From assembly GCA_028023455.1 (NCBI GenBank), contig JAQFVV010000353.1, positions 186,001-250,000 of the forward strand: a stretch of DNA of 64,000 nucleotides. Direction: 5' to 3'. The number at the start of each line of letters is the position of its first letter. Within the stretch, counting starts at the first letter, position 1. Made by a program: the position numbers and the translations under genes. Below are positions 24,281 through 36,579 of the stretch, one piece after another. Below the pieces are notes generated by a model, which was not told the DNA's origin, searched no databases, and saw only the letters and a list, made by a program, of their open reading frames with translations. Source of the DNA: Epiperipatus broadwayi (lineage: Eukaryota > Onychophora > Udeonychophora > Euonychophora > Peripatidae).

Positions 24281-24859
24281 ATGGATTCATTAAATGTTGG
24301 ATATAATCATAAATTAATTTATAATATTTTTAGTAAGTTTAATAATAATTGTAATATGTTAAATGCTATAGATATTGATAAAATGAAATATACTTGGATA
24401 TCAGTACCATTTATTTGTAATGAACAAGTGAAATTTATAAGGCAAATATATAAAAATATATGTAGAGTCACATTTTATACTACTCCTAATTTAAATAGAT
24501 TGATAAATAATTCAAAAAATAGATGTAGTATTTTAAATCAAAGTTGTGCAATATATAAATGGTGGTGTGTTTGTGGAAAAGCATATATAGGTGAATCTCA
24601 GTTTTCATTAGAGAAAAGGTCAAAGGAGCATTTATTGCTATATAAACAAGTGCAAAAATCAAGACAAGAGAGCATTAGAAATGATGACATATCACCTTCA
24701 GTACTCTTTGATCATAATGTTACATGTATATATGGTTTTGATTTTAATAAAGTTAAGATTTTATGTTTTGGAAAAAGTAATAATAAATGTAAAATTAAAG
24801 AAGCTATGTTAATAAGAAATGGAAAGCAGCATTTGATAATAGACAAGCTGCTAATATAA
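24281..24859 (+). pseudogene. PLE-1a GIY-YIG endonuclease domain
   Basis: The frame of 192 codons follows the RT pseudogene after a stop at 24222. AIY at residues 90-92 replaces GIY; Cys96 and Cys98 form the C-x-C typical of PLE endonucleases; YIG is at 102-104; the catalytic-type Arg is at 113 and EH at 117-118. The C-terminal part has DHNVTCIYGFDFNKVKIL and KEAMLIRN, the expected continuation of the fold. In PLEs this domain nicks target DNA to prime reverse transcription. The frame is open but detached from its RT, and its end differs from the minus copy by a frameshift close to the C-terminus (two bases near 24835). Confidence 0.82.
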
Positions 24860-24950
24860 AAATTAATGAATTGTGGGAAAATTGATGTATGATGTAATTG
24901 TTTTTGTATACATTTATAATGTTTTTTTTTGTAACTGAATTTGAATATAG

Positions 24951-24985
24951 TTGATAACGACTACTTAGAAAGTTGAAAGTACTTC
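24951..24985 (+). ncRNA. Hammerhead-like motif in the PLE-1a 3' region
   Basis: TTGATAA is followed by an imperfect stem-loop around CTTAGA and then GAAAGTACTTC, where GAAA is intact and AGTACT is self-complementary. It is homologous to the minus-strand motif at 22038-22073, which has the better stem II. Position near the element's 3' end agrees with the known location of minimal hammerheads in Penelope-type terminal repeats. Confidence 0.5.
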
Positions 24986-25061
24986 TATTAAATTATGATA
25001 GATATTTGTTTTTTAAAATATTATTTACTGTATTAATTATTGTATTGTTTTTCGAAGAATT

Positions 25062-25128
25062 ATATATATATATTTGTTTATAATTGGAATACAGATATTG
25101 ATTACTAATATATATATATATATACCAT
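25062..25128. repeat. (TA)n microsatellite blocks flanking PLE-1
   Basis: TA runs at about 25061-25073 and 25108-25124 border the 3' end of PLE-1a, mirroring the TA run at 21466-21482 on the outer side of PLE-1b. This suggests insertion at a TA-rich target. Confidence 0.8.
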
Positions 25129-25129
25129 C

Positions 25130-26900
25130 ACCTCATATCCATGACTAATAACTTATTGAACCAATAATGAGTTTAAAATTTGGTTACCAATATCTTTACT
25201 GAAAGAAAGAAGAATATCATCTTGAAATATTTCATTGTCATATTGCATTGTAATTACTTTATAATGCATGTATAAAAATGTAAAAAAATCCATTGTATAG
25301 CTTGATTTCATAACTTTACTTAAATAAATAAACGAACAGAGTTTCTATATTAAATAAAAGCATTTAATAATAAAAAAATATTAAAACAATGAAATTATTT
25401 TTAGAAATGAAAAAAGTTTATTTTTATGTATATTGATATAATGTAAACAATTTTTATTATAATGCTGAATATGAAATGGTTGAACCAATAAATGCAAATA
25501 CTACAGTGGATGAGATTGACTAATATAGTCTACACATATGCAATACATTTCAGAACTTTTTCTATTCTTTTGTTTATCCTACATCTGTACCTAAATTGTT
25601 TTTCTTATTTTTTTATTTATATTTTTGGCAGTGAAAAATTCTGTATTTTTAAAAATTATTATATGCACATATTGTATAATAAATTAAGCTTGAGACAGAC
25701 AAATGGATATAGAAAACTAATGTGATCAAAAACTAAATGATTTCCAAGCAATAGAATAAATAAAACTATCAATGATATATGTGATGAACATGAGATATAT
25801 TTTTAAAAATTAAGAATGAAATAGAAAATGTGTAGATATTAAGAGAAATGTCACCATCATAGAACAAAACTCTTACTAATGTGGATTAATAAAAAGTATA
25901 TAGTTGGTGGTTGCATTAATGTAACATTTTTTTCGTTTTTTAGAAAGTTCAAATTTAGTATCATCAAAACTACAACTTACAGATTTTAAATATAAAGGTC
26001 TATTTTTTTATGTATTTGTATACTTATATTTTTGATTTTGTATTATAATTTTCTGTTTAAATAATTGCGTTCTATGGTAACTTGTCTCTAAGCTATGGTT
26101 TTGGAATATATTATATCTAAATGTATGCATTTCAAAATACCTTTGAATAATCATATTAAGTAGTTACATTCCTTGCATCCTTTTTACTTTATTTAAAATG
26201 CATCTAATTAAATATTAAATTTATTAACCATCAATCAATTATTTAAAATTAGTAAACAATTATCCTTTCAATGTTATGTACAATTGATAATGATAGCAAT
26301 AATAATAATAATAAAATGATAAATATAAAATTACTTCCAATGTTTTTAATAACTCTTTTGTTTGAAAAATGAAATAAATAATGGCAGAACAATTTGAGAT
26401 TAACCAGTTGTTGTTTTGTTTTCTTTTTTACAATTACATACAACTTTATTTCATGAAGATGATAAGATAAAAAAAAAAAGTACAAATACACATTATAATT
26501 TCGCACAAATGCTTCATTAATTTTTCAGTTTTATATTTTCTTTTGTTTTAATAAAGTGTTAAATATAGTTATTTTCAAATATGTAGCTATGCAAGTTAAC
26601 TTTATATATTGATTCTTTTAAAATTGTTAATGAGGTTCATATTCAAAATAAAAGGCCTGCTCTCATAATTTGCTGTCTTAATTGTTTATACATAAGTATA
26701 AATGCAAGAATTTGAATAATAAAAAATAATCAGTTTAACTTCTCATGCATATATACATATCATCAAGAACTATATACTTACTTATCATTAAAACAATTCG
26801 ATTAAAACATATTTATTTAAAATCGCATATCAGTGGTAGAATAAGTGTGATCCAGTTGGATTTATATATATTATATTTAATGTTTTTATGGTTACATGAT
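25130..26900. other. AT-rich stretch, nothing recognised
   Basis: Frames at 25492-25725, 26249-26506 and 26745-26984 are hydrophobic or low-complexity by composition and show no motif. Nothing else was supported. Confidence 0.55.
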
Positions 26901-26904
26901 GTAA

Positions 26905-27030
26905 GTGAAATAGCTTTGGGGTTAAGCCATTTGTTAGTAACACGTGGTTTAACCCAAAAACTATTTTATTTATATATTATATAAAGAGCTCCCAAATAAG
27001 TTCTTAACAATTTGCGAGCTCTTTATATAA
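26905..27030. repeat. Two adjacent hairpins
   Basis: The first hairpin (about 26908-26964) pairs 'tttggggttaa' with 'ttaacccaaaa'. The second pairs 15 bp, TTATATAAAGAGCTC (26977-26991) with its exact complement at 27016-27030. They lie directly upstream of the 38-bp tandem array and may form one end of a repeat unit with it. Confidence 0.6.
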
Positions 27031-27048
27031 CATTTGTAATACAAGCTT

Positions 27049-27262
27049 GTTACATTAGGTCATGTGACATATGACTTGATTTCTTTGTTACATTAGGTCT
27101 CATGTGACATATGACTTGATTTCTTTGTTACATTAGGTCATGTGACATATGACTTGATTTCTTTGTTACATTAGATCATGTGATATATGACTTGATTTTT
27201 TTGTTACATTAGGTCATGTGACATATGACTTGATTTTTTTTGCAACATTAGGTCATGTGACA
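27049..27262. repeat. Tandem array, 38-bp unit, about 5.5 copies
   Basis: The unit reads GTTACATTAG then GTCATGTGAC, ATATGACTTG and a T-rich tail. Five full copies plus a partial one; the second has a 2-bp CT insertion and the last ones have small substitutions. The core CATGTGACATATG is itself nearly self-complementary. No coding potential. Confidence 0.9.
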
Positions 27263-27269
27263 AGAAATG

Positions 27270-28480
27270 ATGATTTACAAATGTCATATTTTCTGCACTC
27301 AAAACTTCAATATGATTCATTTCAGATAAATACATTAATGATTATTGTTAATCATGTATTAGTCTAGAGATTATTATATCATTCCTAGATCAATTATAAA
27401 CATTAATTCCAGTTAAAGATTAATAAATTATTAATATATATTTTTTGAAGGGAATGATATCAAAGCTATCAATGTAGAAATTATGACTCTTGTGAATCAA
27501 ATTGTAGTAATTTAACATTAAAAAATATTGAATATTTAATGAAGACATGTGAAAGAGATTATGATCTGGACCAATTGAAGAGTTCTGATTCAACATAAAA
27601 TGAATTTCTTTTTTAAATGTTGTTATTTATAGATTTCAATAGAGTTGACATTTTAAGTATTTCTAAATAATAATTTATATGATAACTTCATTACATATAT
27701 TTAAGATATAATTCATATAGTTTTAACTTTAATATAGCTAATGTTTAAATAAGACATTTATTATCGCTAATGTTTGTAACATAATTCTATTTTAATTATT
27801 AAATAAACAACATATACATGCATATATTCTCCTTATCCTTATGCTTAGCCTCTGTGTTAAAGAATATTCTTGTTGTATACTTCTTACAAAATCAAGTACA
27901 ACATTGTCATTCTAATGTTAATACAAATAACTGTTTTGTGTTATATGTAGAATTATATATATAATTTTTCTACATTCATTATATATCAGAATAAAATGAA
28001 AGTATCAACTTTACTACTTTTTGTTATATTTTTAATGTCTTAATTAGATAATGTCTTATAATTTAAAAAAAATGAAATCTTCAGTATAAATTTATGATTT
28101 GAAAACTAGTGAAATATTTATATTACTATTTTATTTTGGTAGGTATTCTTGCAAAAATAAATCAAAATTTTACATAAATTGAATAAGTTTCTATTATTAT
28201 GCAAAGTATTTTACGTGAAACTTCACCAATAATAGTAATGCTCATTTTATGTATAAAAGGGAAGTATTTTTTTTCCATTTAATAATTGTTTTTATGTAAA
28301 AATATGTTATAATTTTTCTCAACTATTTTTTATAAGTAAAAATCAAACATTAATTATTCTAGCTAATGGTTGAATAGTACATAACTACTAGTTATAGAGT
28401 TGTCTGCTTTGATTTTTTTTTTTTAATTTTTTTTGCTTTTTCACATCTTTGTTTCATGGAAGTGAATTTTTGAATCAAAT
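27270..28480. other. AT-rich stretch, nothing coding recognised
   Basis: Around 27555-27590 ('gatctggaccaatt...') there is weak similarity to the segment near 30014-30050 that precedes SINE S1 copy 2. Otherwise nothing was recognised. Confidence 0.5.
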
Positions 28481-28577
28481 CCATATAGTACTTAGGAAGT
28501 TTATTGGTAGAAAATGTTTTACACTAATAAACTTCTTAAGTACTATATGGTTTTAATACTCTAGTACTTAGGAAGTT
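28481..28577. repeat. Hairpin with an extra half repeat
   Basis: Arms 28481-28505 and 28526-28550 are 25-bp inverted copies with one mismatch around a 20-bp loop. AGTACTTAGGAAGTT, part of the left arm, recurs in direct orientation at 28563-28577. Confidence 0.8.
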
Positions 28578-28579
28578 CT

Positions 28580-28940
28580 GTCACTTTTTGTCCCTGTGGC
28601 ATGATAATAGTTCAAAAACATTGAGTTAACTTATATGTATTTTACTCTTATTGAAGTATCTATTAAATTAAATTCAATATAGTATAAAGTTATGTCATTG
28701 ATGACTGTTATTAAGTGAAAAATATTTCTAACAGATTACGTAGCATCTTCTCTTGCACTCTGAATAATTCATTAGGTATAGTGCAATATTTTTTTTATTT
28801 TCATTCAAATATGATTAAAATATTTTTATTCATGTTATTAAACATCATTAAAACTAAGAGTAATATTTCAATATGTTCTTTACTTAATATTGTGTAAATT
28901 TTTATAATGTACATATTTACAGAAAAAAGCTGAATTTAAA
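28580..28940. other. AT-rich stretch, nothing recognised
   Basis: The frame at 28715-28897 is low-complexity with no motif. Confidence 0.5.
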
Positions 28941-28945
28941 CAAAG

Positions 28946-29378
28946 CTAGATGGTTTATAAATGTAAATCACATAAATAATATCTAAATCTACCCAAATCA
29001 TGAATCTACAATCTGTTATTAATGCAATTTCTATTGATGGAAAGCACATTCCACTTTTCCCTCTGGTCTAAGATCATAATATAGACAAGAAATCTGATAC
29101 TTGACTTGAGATTTTTATATTGCTAGCACTTTAAATAAACATCATTAAACAGACAAATATAATCCATTTTGAAAGTGTACTAATAAATAGTCGTTTTTAT
29201 TAAACTTTCAATCTCCACTACTATTCATTATTATTTATGTAATAAACCTGATTTGGCACAATGGTAGATAGTTTATAGGTGTAAATCACATGCTAGCGCT
29301 CAAAATCTACCCAATCACGAATTTACAATTAGTTAACAAGTCAACCTATAACTATAAGTAAATGATGAAATCCACTTT
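28946..29378. repeat. Diverged direct repeats of about 115 bp
   Basis: Segments 28946-29059 and 29263-29378 share, in order, TAGATGGTTTATA-like, TGTAAATCACAT, AAATCTACCCAA, a TTTACAAT-like block and TCCACTTT. The second copy is preceded by TTGGCACAATGGTAGA, which looks like a tRNA A box, but no B box follows. Possibly two copies of an unrecognised short interspersed repeat. Confidence 0.55.
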
Positions 29379-29379
29379 A

Positions 29380-30058
29380 TACATACTTACACACACGCGC
29401 GCACAAATATAATACAAATAAAATGTCCATTAATTAAAAAAACTATTCTATGTATATATTAAATAGAAACAATAAATATTGTTAACTGAAATCTATAAAA
29501 AATATTTTACATACCCTATAACTATATTCTTTCAGCCACACTCCTCCTTTAAATAAAAATAGCTCGAATTTTGCACACAAGTCAAAGGGAATTTCATTTT
29601 AAATGGACTGCAATTTTAAGCTTTTCTTAATTTAAAGGGGGAATATGGCTTAAAGAATATAGCTATGCATCATTTAAAAATAGTATCTACATTAAAATTG
29701 TTATAATTTTGAAATGAACAAGTCTATCAATACATGTCGATAATTGATTTTTTATTGGGTCTCTAAATTTTGATAATGAAACAATAATATAAACAGTAGG
29801 ACTAAAATAAAAAATGTTAAATTAAAATCTGTATTCAGCATTCCAATAATAGGTATTATGATACAGTATCTAGCATTCCATCATCAGATTTTTACTTGGA
29901 TGGACAGTTGAAGAGTTGGAGTGTGAAGTAGATCGAAGCCTGTCCATTAAAGTATGAAGATTGGCTATCTTAATAGATATATGAGCACTTATAGCATATA
30001 TGTGTAGAGATGGTAATCTGGACCAACTGATGATTGCTGGTTTAGCGTGAAATACGAT
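29380..30058. other. AT-rich stretch, nothing recognised
   Basis: A short alternating CA/CG run lies at about 29389-29403. No gene or other repeat was supported. Confidence 0.5.
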
Positions 30059-30059
30059 A

Positions 30060-30170
30060 TTGGTGATTATTTATCTTTTCAACATATATGTGTTCAAGGG
30101 TATCTGTGTTATGAGATAGTGTGGAGAGTGGTGGGTTGTGTGAAAGTCTGTGCTCATATACCCTATATAT
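30060..30170 (+). repeat. SINE S1 (copy 2)
   Basis: Matches copy 1 (9535-9690) through 'attatttatcttttcaacat', then 'tatgagat', 'gagagtggtgggt' and 'gtgtgaaagtctg'. The B box is destroyed here: the position reads 'tgctcatatacc'. Older or more decayed than copy 1. Confidence 0.65.
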
Positions 30171-30189
30171 TATAAAGAATAAAGTAAAT

Positions 30190-31060
30190 TATCTAAATGT
30201 TATCGCGTCTTCCTTTTTTCTATTGAAAAAAATCAGATGAAATTCGATTGGTTTTAATAATGTAAATCATTTATTTAAATCTCTAAACAGATACGAAATA
30301 TTATTACATAATTTAGAAATTACAAGAACTGTTCATATTGATGATGCTATAAATACACAAAAATACATAAGTAGTTTCCCAATAAAAGGGTTTTAAAAAA
30401 ATTGTAACATATTGGAACATTCAATTATCTTAATGTGTCACTTGGGGATATATGAATTAGCATTCTGAAGATATGAATAAGATGATTACTCTTGTATCAG
30501 AGACTAATATATTGGTATTATGCATTGGTTATGTTATTGTGGTGAAGTATCATAATTTAGATTCTGCAAGTGTACTTCAGAACTTTCTAATTAAGTACAG
30601 AATGATTTAATAGGATCTGTTGGACATATTTTTCTAATAATATTTATAATAAAAGAAAAATGCTTTATTTGTCAATTATGAAATTACTGATTGTAGGAAT
30701 ATTTTACAGTTATCAACTATGCTTAGGTATTATTTCAATGGAAAAAATTATGAATGACTTTACAATTTGTTGTTATGAGTCATGACATAACATTATGTGC
30801 TTTGGCAGATAATGTATTTCAAATCTTAAAAAAAAATGATTGTATAAAAAAGCTAATTGTATGAATCTATGATGATGCAACAATATTATCTGAATATTTA
30901 TTTTGTCAGAATGGCAAGTAAAGGTAAAGCTTTAGTACTCAGAAGATCTTCTTTTGTCTCAATCTCTTAAAAAATCATAAATTAATGAAAGTAAAATCAT
31001 TTTTAAAACAATTAGTGATTCAGCATTCTTTTTCAGTAGTTCTGGAAAATACATAATGCC
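30190..31060. other. AT-rich stretch, nothing recognised
   Basis: No motif-bearing frame, tRNA-like block or inverted repeat was recognised. Confidence 0.5.
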
Positions 31061-31064
31061 AAGA

Positions 31065-31142
31065 GGTCAGTGCAGCCACCTTGCAAGCAAGCAGTTGGTT
31101 GCAGACGGTTGTTGCAGGTTCACCTCCTGGCCGATGCTATGA
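31065..31142 (+). repeat. tRNA-like SINE head, family S3
   Basis: It begins GGTCAGTGCAGCC and continues through an anticodon-arm-like CAAGCAAGCAGTTGG. It has a B-box-like GCAGGTTCACCTCC near 31114-31127 and ends GGCCGATGCTATGA. Start and end match the tRNA-like core of the element at 18863-19148 read on its minus strand. It is more GC-rich than its surroundings. Here it has no flanking inverted repeats, so the head exists independently of that MITE. Confidence 0.6.
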
Positions 31143-31144
31143 TA

Positions 31145-32712
31145 TATGGAAAAAAAGTTAAAAGATGATTTTCTATGTATGAATACAATGAGATTTTATA
31201 TTTATCTAAAAATATTGGCATTCAGCCCTTTATTAATTCAAAGTATAAGTTTAATTCATTTATTTTTGATCTTTAATCCATTAGATTTACAATTAAGATC
31301 CATAACTGATAAAGCAATGTTTATTGTCCATTAGCAAGAACAATCTTTCATTTTGAAAGCAAAATTTGTTTCCATAGTAGCAAGTTTGTATGAAGCATAC
31401 TTGATTTTAAAAATACTATTTTTTAAAATATATTTTCTTTTACAATGGATGATGAGATCAAATTCACTTCCTTGAGTTTTACAAATATCCTTTTATCTAG
31501 TGAAGAGACCAATTATTTTTATAATAGCTTATGGAAAATATGTTTAAAATTTAGAAATGCAATTCTTTCAAAATTTATCAGTTATTAATCATTGTTATTC
31601 CACTGACAAAAATCCAATAATTTTTAACTAGTCAATTTGTCTATTTTATATTTCTAGTTAACTATAACAATGAGATTTCTTGAATTAAAAATTTTATACA
31701 TTAAGTTGATGGTTCTTTCTGGTTATTTTTTTGTGGTCCATCTCATCTCTGGAACATTGATGAAGAAATCAGATATCCAGCAAAGCACCTGCTTAGTCAA
31801 AACTTTATTTTGCCATCAGGTCAATGAAAAAAATGGCTATTTAAAATTTAGGAGTAGTTTATGTTCTATAAGCAATGAAAATTTTTATAGACTGTCTGTC
31901 TTGCTCACGATTTCTCTTTTATACTGAATGATCATATGATGTCTAGATGACTTACTTTTCTCAGTCATGCACTGGTGTTTTCTTTATTGTCACTCAAATA
32001 TTGGAAAAGATTGTTATAGTTTCTGGCATTCAAAACTTTAAAGTTAAGATTTTTGAAACAAATATGGTAAAGTTTTTCACTTCCAGAGTTTAAGACAAGA
32101 ATTTTTATGAAGATTTTTGTAACCATAAAATTTCAAACCTCTCAGATATTTATTCTCACTTATCAAAATTGTCTTTTTTAATAGTAATTTATTACTTAAA
32201 TATATTTTTATTAAACTATAATCAATTTTGTTAAATAAAAATCTAAATATTAAAATGGGAAATCTTCCAAGCATATACACACTCATACAAAATATATAAA
32301 ATGTAATAACTGTTGATTTTACATATGATTAAAATGCAATGGTGTATTTTGTAATTCCATTCTCTATATTTCAATTGTGAATTATTAGTTATATGATGTT
32401 GTACTTCTTTTTGATTTATATAATCGATAAAATGTACATATTTTTTTCACAGAAAATTATCAGAAGTCTATCTAAAAATCAGCTTGTGAAACTATTCAAA
32501 ATACATTATAATTATTATATTTCTTATAAATGTTGATATGAGAGACTACACAAAAATAATAATGACTATATTTTATATTTTTTTATTTAAAGGAAAGTGA
32601 TAAATGAATTTGCTTAGCCATAAAAACTAAATTAATCAAATTAATCTAAGGCAACAAAATTTTTATAATCTTTAAATTCAAATTAGCCAATTTACAATTT
32701 AACTGTAATGTT
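31145..32712. other. AT-rich stretch, nothing recognised
   Basis: Frames at 31146-31334, 31670-31927 and 32077-32286 have no recognisable motif. No repeat was supported. Confidence 0.5.
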
Positions 32713-32714
32713 AT

Positions 32715-33238
32715 ACTATATATATGTGTGTAAATATTGTGGAAGGAAATGAATCATCACATATGTGCTAATGTATTGATATATTAAATTTACATGCACA
32801 CACACTTCAATAAGTGTTTTAAAAGCATAATCATAGAGCTTATTCTTAGGTAAATCGGCACCTATTTAACATGCTTAAGTCAGGACTAGATTTTATTTAC
32901 CAATTTATATATATGTAAATCTTGTGAAAGAATATGTTGGGACTAATATAATTTAAACTTGTAAGTTATTAAAAATAAGAACCTTTCTCTTTCTTACAAT
33001 ATATAAACTGAATTTATACAAATAATTCATTATTTAAAATATCAGGCTTATAATAAGTTCAAATCCTGATTAAAGCACACTCAATAGGTGTTGAATTATA
33101 TAAGAATAAACTATTAGCATAAGTGATTCACTTGTGCCTTTAAAACAGTTGATGTTTGAGTGTATTTAAATTTAATATATCAATCCAATAGGGTATGTGT
33201 GAAGATTTATTTCCTTCTGCAACATTTACATATATATG
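32715..33238. repeat. Palindromic element, about 520 bp
   Basis: The left part (32715-32930) and right part (33030-33238) are diverged inverted copies. Shared blocks include 'atatatatgt', 'ggaaggaaat'/'agaaggaaat', 'ttgatatattaaattta' and 'cacctat'. There is no coding relic and no recognised terminus, target duplication or family. Confidence 0.6.
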
Positions 33239-33485
33239 AATCGCTAAATTATTTATTTATATATATAACCTATTTTTATACATATATTAATATGATAATT
33301 GTTTAATGAAATAAAATAAAATATAAAAAGCACTGTATTCAAGAGAAAAAATGGATTTTTGAAGTATTTTTAAATATTTAAATAACGTCAAACTGATGTA
33401 AATATGACCTAGAATGTTTTGATATTTGTCACTGTTACTTAATTCTGATTTGGTATTATCAATCTGTATTTTATTTTATTTTTTT

Positions 33486-33605
33486 GAAAAGTTCGTTGAA
33501 CGAAAGATTGGTTTTTTTAGCATTTATCCTTAGTCCTACTCTCTTGCTACCATCTAATCCTACTTGTAACATTTCTTGAAGCTCAAGTATTATTTGCAAA
33601 AACAA
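33486..33605 (-). pseudogene. RTE-type reverse transcriptase fragment
   Basis: An uninterrupted minus-strand stretch reads LELQEMLQ, then DGSKRVGLRIN and AKKTNL. This is the block immediately after the FADD motif in non-LTR reverse transcriptases, where RTE elements have LQxML, S-x-x-VGL-x-IN and KT. Only about 38 residues are recognisable; FADD itself is lost. It is a small relic unrelated in orientation or position to the RTE tails at 8.4 and 45.4 kb. Confidence 0.75.
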
Positions 33606-33609
33606 TCAC

Positions 33610-34440
33610 AAATACAAGTATATGAACATTTTAAAATTTTTAAGTGGTCCCATTTTTATTTTTTGAGAATACCACTTGAATTCTGTCAGTAAGTTGTACA
33701 ATGAGATAATTAATCTATTAAATTTTGCATTTTGAAAAACTAGAAATGATGAAAATTTAAATATTTGACTTCTGAGAGAAATAAGTATTTGATTTACAAT
33801 TTCAACTGTCAAAATTATTTAGCAAGCTTTATCTTAAAAAAAAAATATCTTTTTTTTTTTTTTTTGAAAAAGTAGTATTTGCATTATTTTAGCTATTGTA
33901 TCTAATGCATTTGAACATGAAATGTGACTTCTGAATGAACTTAAGTAAGTAAAAGCTTTTTTTAGATATATATTTTTTCTCTATTCAATTATTATAATTG
34001 ATATTGTTATTATTCAATTTTTACTTAATATTAAGTTGATATTTTTGATATTAGTTAATAAAAATACTGTACATTTATGAACTATGTAATAAACACACAC
34101 AAACACACATGTATATTAAATCGAAAATTTTCATGAATAAAGATATGATGTTATATTTCAGATTCATCTGTGTATACTTTTTCTTGTTGTCAACATTAAC
34201 ATTATATGCATGCTTAAACTAGATCATTCCATCTATCAACTGCACAATAGTTGTCATGCAAAGATTTTTCTAATATGCCCTACAGCACAATATGTAAAAG
34301 CTGCTTATTTTAAGTCAAAAATATCATAAATAACTGATTTCTTTGTTCTTTATGCATGTGATTGGCTTATTTTGTCCAATTAATTTCAAAAGCAATATGT
34401 TTTCAGCATTCTGAATATTTCTATTTCAGTATTCTGTAAT
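33610..34440. other. AT-rich stretch, nothing recognised
   Basis: The minus frame 33606-33812 lies upstream of the RT scrap but shows no RT motif. Nothing else was supported. Confidence 0.5.
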
Positions 34441-36575
34441 TCTTTGATGAGAAGATATTTAGCATAACTCATATCCTGTGTAAGCTAGTTCTGATCTGTT
34501 TAGGTTCTTAATATTATCATTATTAGTCCATACTACTGATTGTAACAGCACACCAAGCTTTATAATGCTAGATGCACTATTGTAATTTACAATATATGCT
34601 AAATATAAATTTCTGTTTGTTATCAAACATTTTAAAATCACATTTTGACCCCTTTATTATATCCTCAAGATTTCTATCTTGGTTTTCCTTTGCTTATTCA
34701 TGATCAGATTCAAATGATTCAAGTTTGCATTTAAATTTTCTCTTTCTTCTGGGACATTTTTTATTATAGACTCTATCTCTTTACAATTATTCTTTGACGG
34801 TTCCCTTAATTAAACTAAGCATTACTGATTTTTATTTGAGTTATCTTCAAATTCTGCTTCTATATTTTCTTTTAACTCTGCAATTTTATTTTGTATCATC
34901 ATCCAGAACTCTTCTGTTTTTAACACTATATTTTCTGGAAAATTCTTAGATTCAATAGACAATGTGTAATTGACATTTTTATTTTCTCAAAATACCTTTG
35001 ACTCACCTGACATACTGTTTGAAAATTATTTTAAATTAATTGAATTACCGCCTTCGGATATCCTTATTCTACTTTGGAGTTTTATCATATCTTTTTCATA
35101 CTTATCAATTTTTAGATCTATATTTTCTAAAGATTTCTTAATTCTCATTTTGTACTTACAAGTGTTGGGGTTGTAAACTACTTGGTATGAATGGTGTTCA
35201 GATTGTGTTCTTGTATTTAACTTACAGTCACACTTACTATAGTAATGTTTATAGTTCCCAGAATGATCATTGATATATTTGCATTAAGTAATTCCTATTA
35301 TCCATTATGAACAAACATTTATGGCACTTAAATCCTTTTGGTCCCATGAGTTATCTGAGAGTTTATAAACTCATATCATTTCTCTCATGACTGAAATTTG
35401 AGTATTTTAATTTTCTAACTAATTTATTGTATAGTTTGTTCTGATGGTTACTTATATATTTCATAACTTCTGATCCATAATTACATTTAAGGTAATTAAG
35501 ATTAAAACCTATTTTGTATAATTTATTTAATCTTTTAATAAATTAAATATTTTAGAAACATTATTGTGGACCATTTTTTCACACTCATGCCAAATTCTGT
35601 GCCACTTTGTTATACAAAAAGAGTGCATAAAGGATTTTCTAATAGAGTTCAGATTGGTATTCAATAAGAGGATCATTTTCTTGCTATAATTTAGGTTATG
35701 TCTATTTACAATGTGTATCTTCATTCTACATTTATGACAATAATTATTCCAGTGATGAATTGAATCACTAAAATTGGTATGATATGTTTTTTTAGAGTAG
35801 GGCCTATTCAAGAAATTATATTGATTGCCCTTTGAACCTATACTATTGTCTACATCATTGTCATTACTACAAGATGATAGGTTAAATCATTTAATTATAT
35901 TTATTTTATTAAAATTGTTCTCATTTTTTGTGTGTATAATGATTTACCTCTTTAGGATTGGCAGGTTCATGATTACTGACCCAATAATACCCCTTCTGTC
36001 AGTTATCATGGAACTAGGTTTTTACCATTTTTATGTACTTTATCTAAAATCTTATCATAAAATTTCTCAGGTAATTGCTTCACTATCTTCTAACTCATAA
36101 TGGATATTCTTATTTTTCTTATTAATAGTCCAAGCGGCTTTAAGTTTCTTCTGTAAAATTCTTATCTTACTTTAGGACTGTCTGTTCATTTTTACTAATT
36201 TGTGGTCTCTGATACTTGATTTTATTATAATATCCTCAACATTTACCTGTATCTTAATTTTAAAAACTCTTTCAATTTTCTCCAGAGTTAAGTCTAGTTT
36301 ATGTTCTAGCCTTTTGATGTCTTCCTTCAACTCCCCATTTCTTGCACTACATATTCCATCAGATTCTTTCAATCTAGCATCCAAATACTGCCTAAATTCT
36401 TTGAACCTTCTGTTGGATGGATTGAATCAAATATTAATCTCACCTTTTAATTTTATCTTCTGTTCCTTGAATTTTTTTGTCTAGTCTTTTAAAATTCTTA
36501 TTAGTTTCTGATGGCCCTATTTCTACATTAGTAGCCTTCATAATAATATTTAAAAAAATAGAGATATAAGTAAAA
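34440..36575 (-). pseudogene. Coiled-coil ORF of unknown mobile element (copy 2)
   Basis: On the minus strand a decayed frame begins near 36545 with ATNVEIGPS, matching the start of copy 1 (ATNLDVGP). It runs through a charged region (DARLKES, ELKEDIKRLEHKLDLTLEKIERVFK at 36172-36384) with clear heptad-like Leu/Ile spacing. Further relics follow: HHWNNYCHKCRMKIH at 35527-35811 (a Cys-x-x-Cys pair), a second coiled-coil piece KSLENIDLKIDKYEKDM near 35100, and Lys/Glu-rich pieces to 34.7 kb. The upstream leader (36600-36780, 'gttgacatctac' and 'ttctcccagcatttcag') also matches the leader of copy 1. The family is unidentified, and the frame is heavily interrupted. Confidence 0.5.
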
Positions 36576-36579
36576 CTTA

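Larger units (their letters stand above)
22950..25062 (+). mobile_element. PLE-1a: nearly full-length Penelope-like element
   Basis: About 2.1 kb containing, in order, an N-terminal region, reverse transcriptase (RT), linker and GIY-YIG endonuclease, then a 170-bp 3' region that ends at (TA)n near 25062. This is the Penelope architecture with the endonuclease after the RT. The 5' end abuts the truncated end of the inverted copy PLE-1b. Frameshifts break the coding region into at least four pieces, so the copy is not autonomous. Length is slightly short of typical PLEs. Confidence 0.88.

Noticed and set aside
27049-27262. CRISPR-like array
   Set aside because: The unit is contiguous with no unique spacers, in a eukaryotic repeat-rich context; it is an ordinary tandem repeat.
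29255-29345. tRNA-derived SINE at 'ttggcacaatggtaga'
   Set aside because: A-box-like block only; no B box at the right distance, so it is listed simply as a direct repeat.
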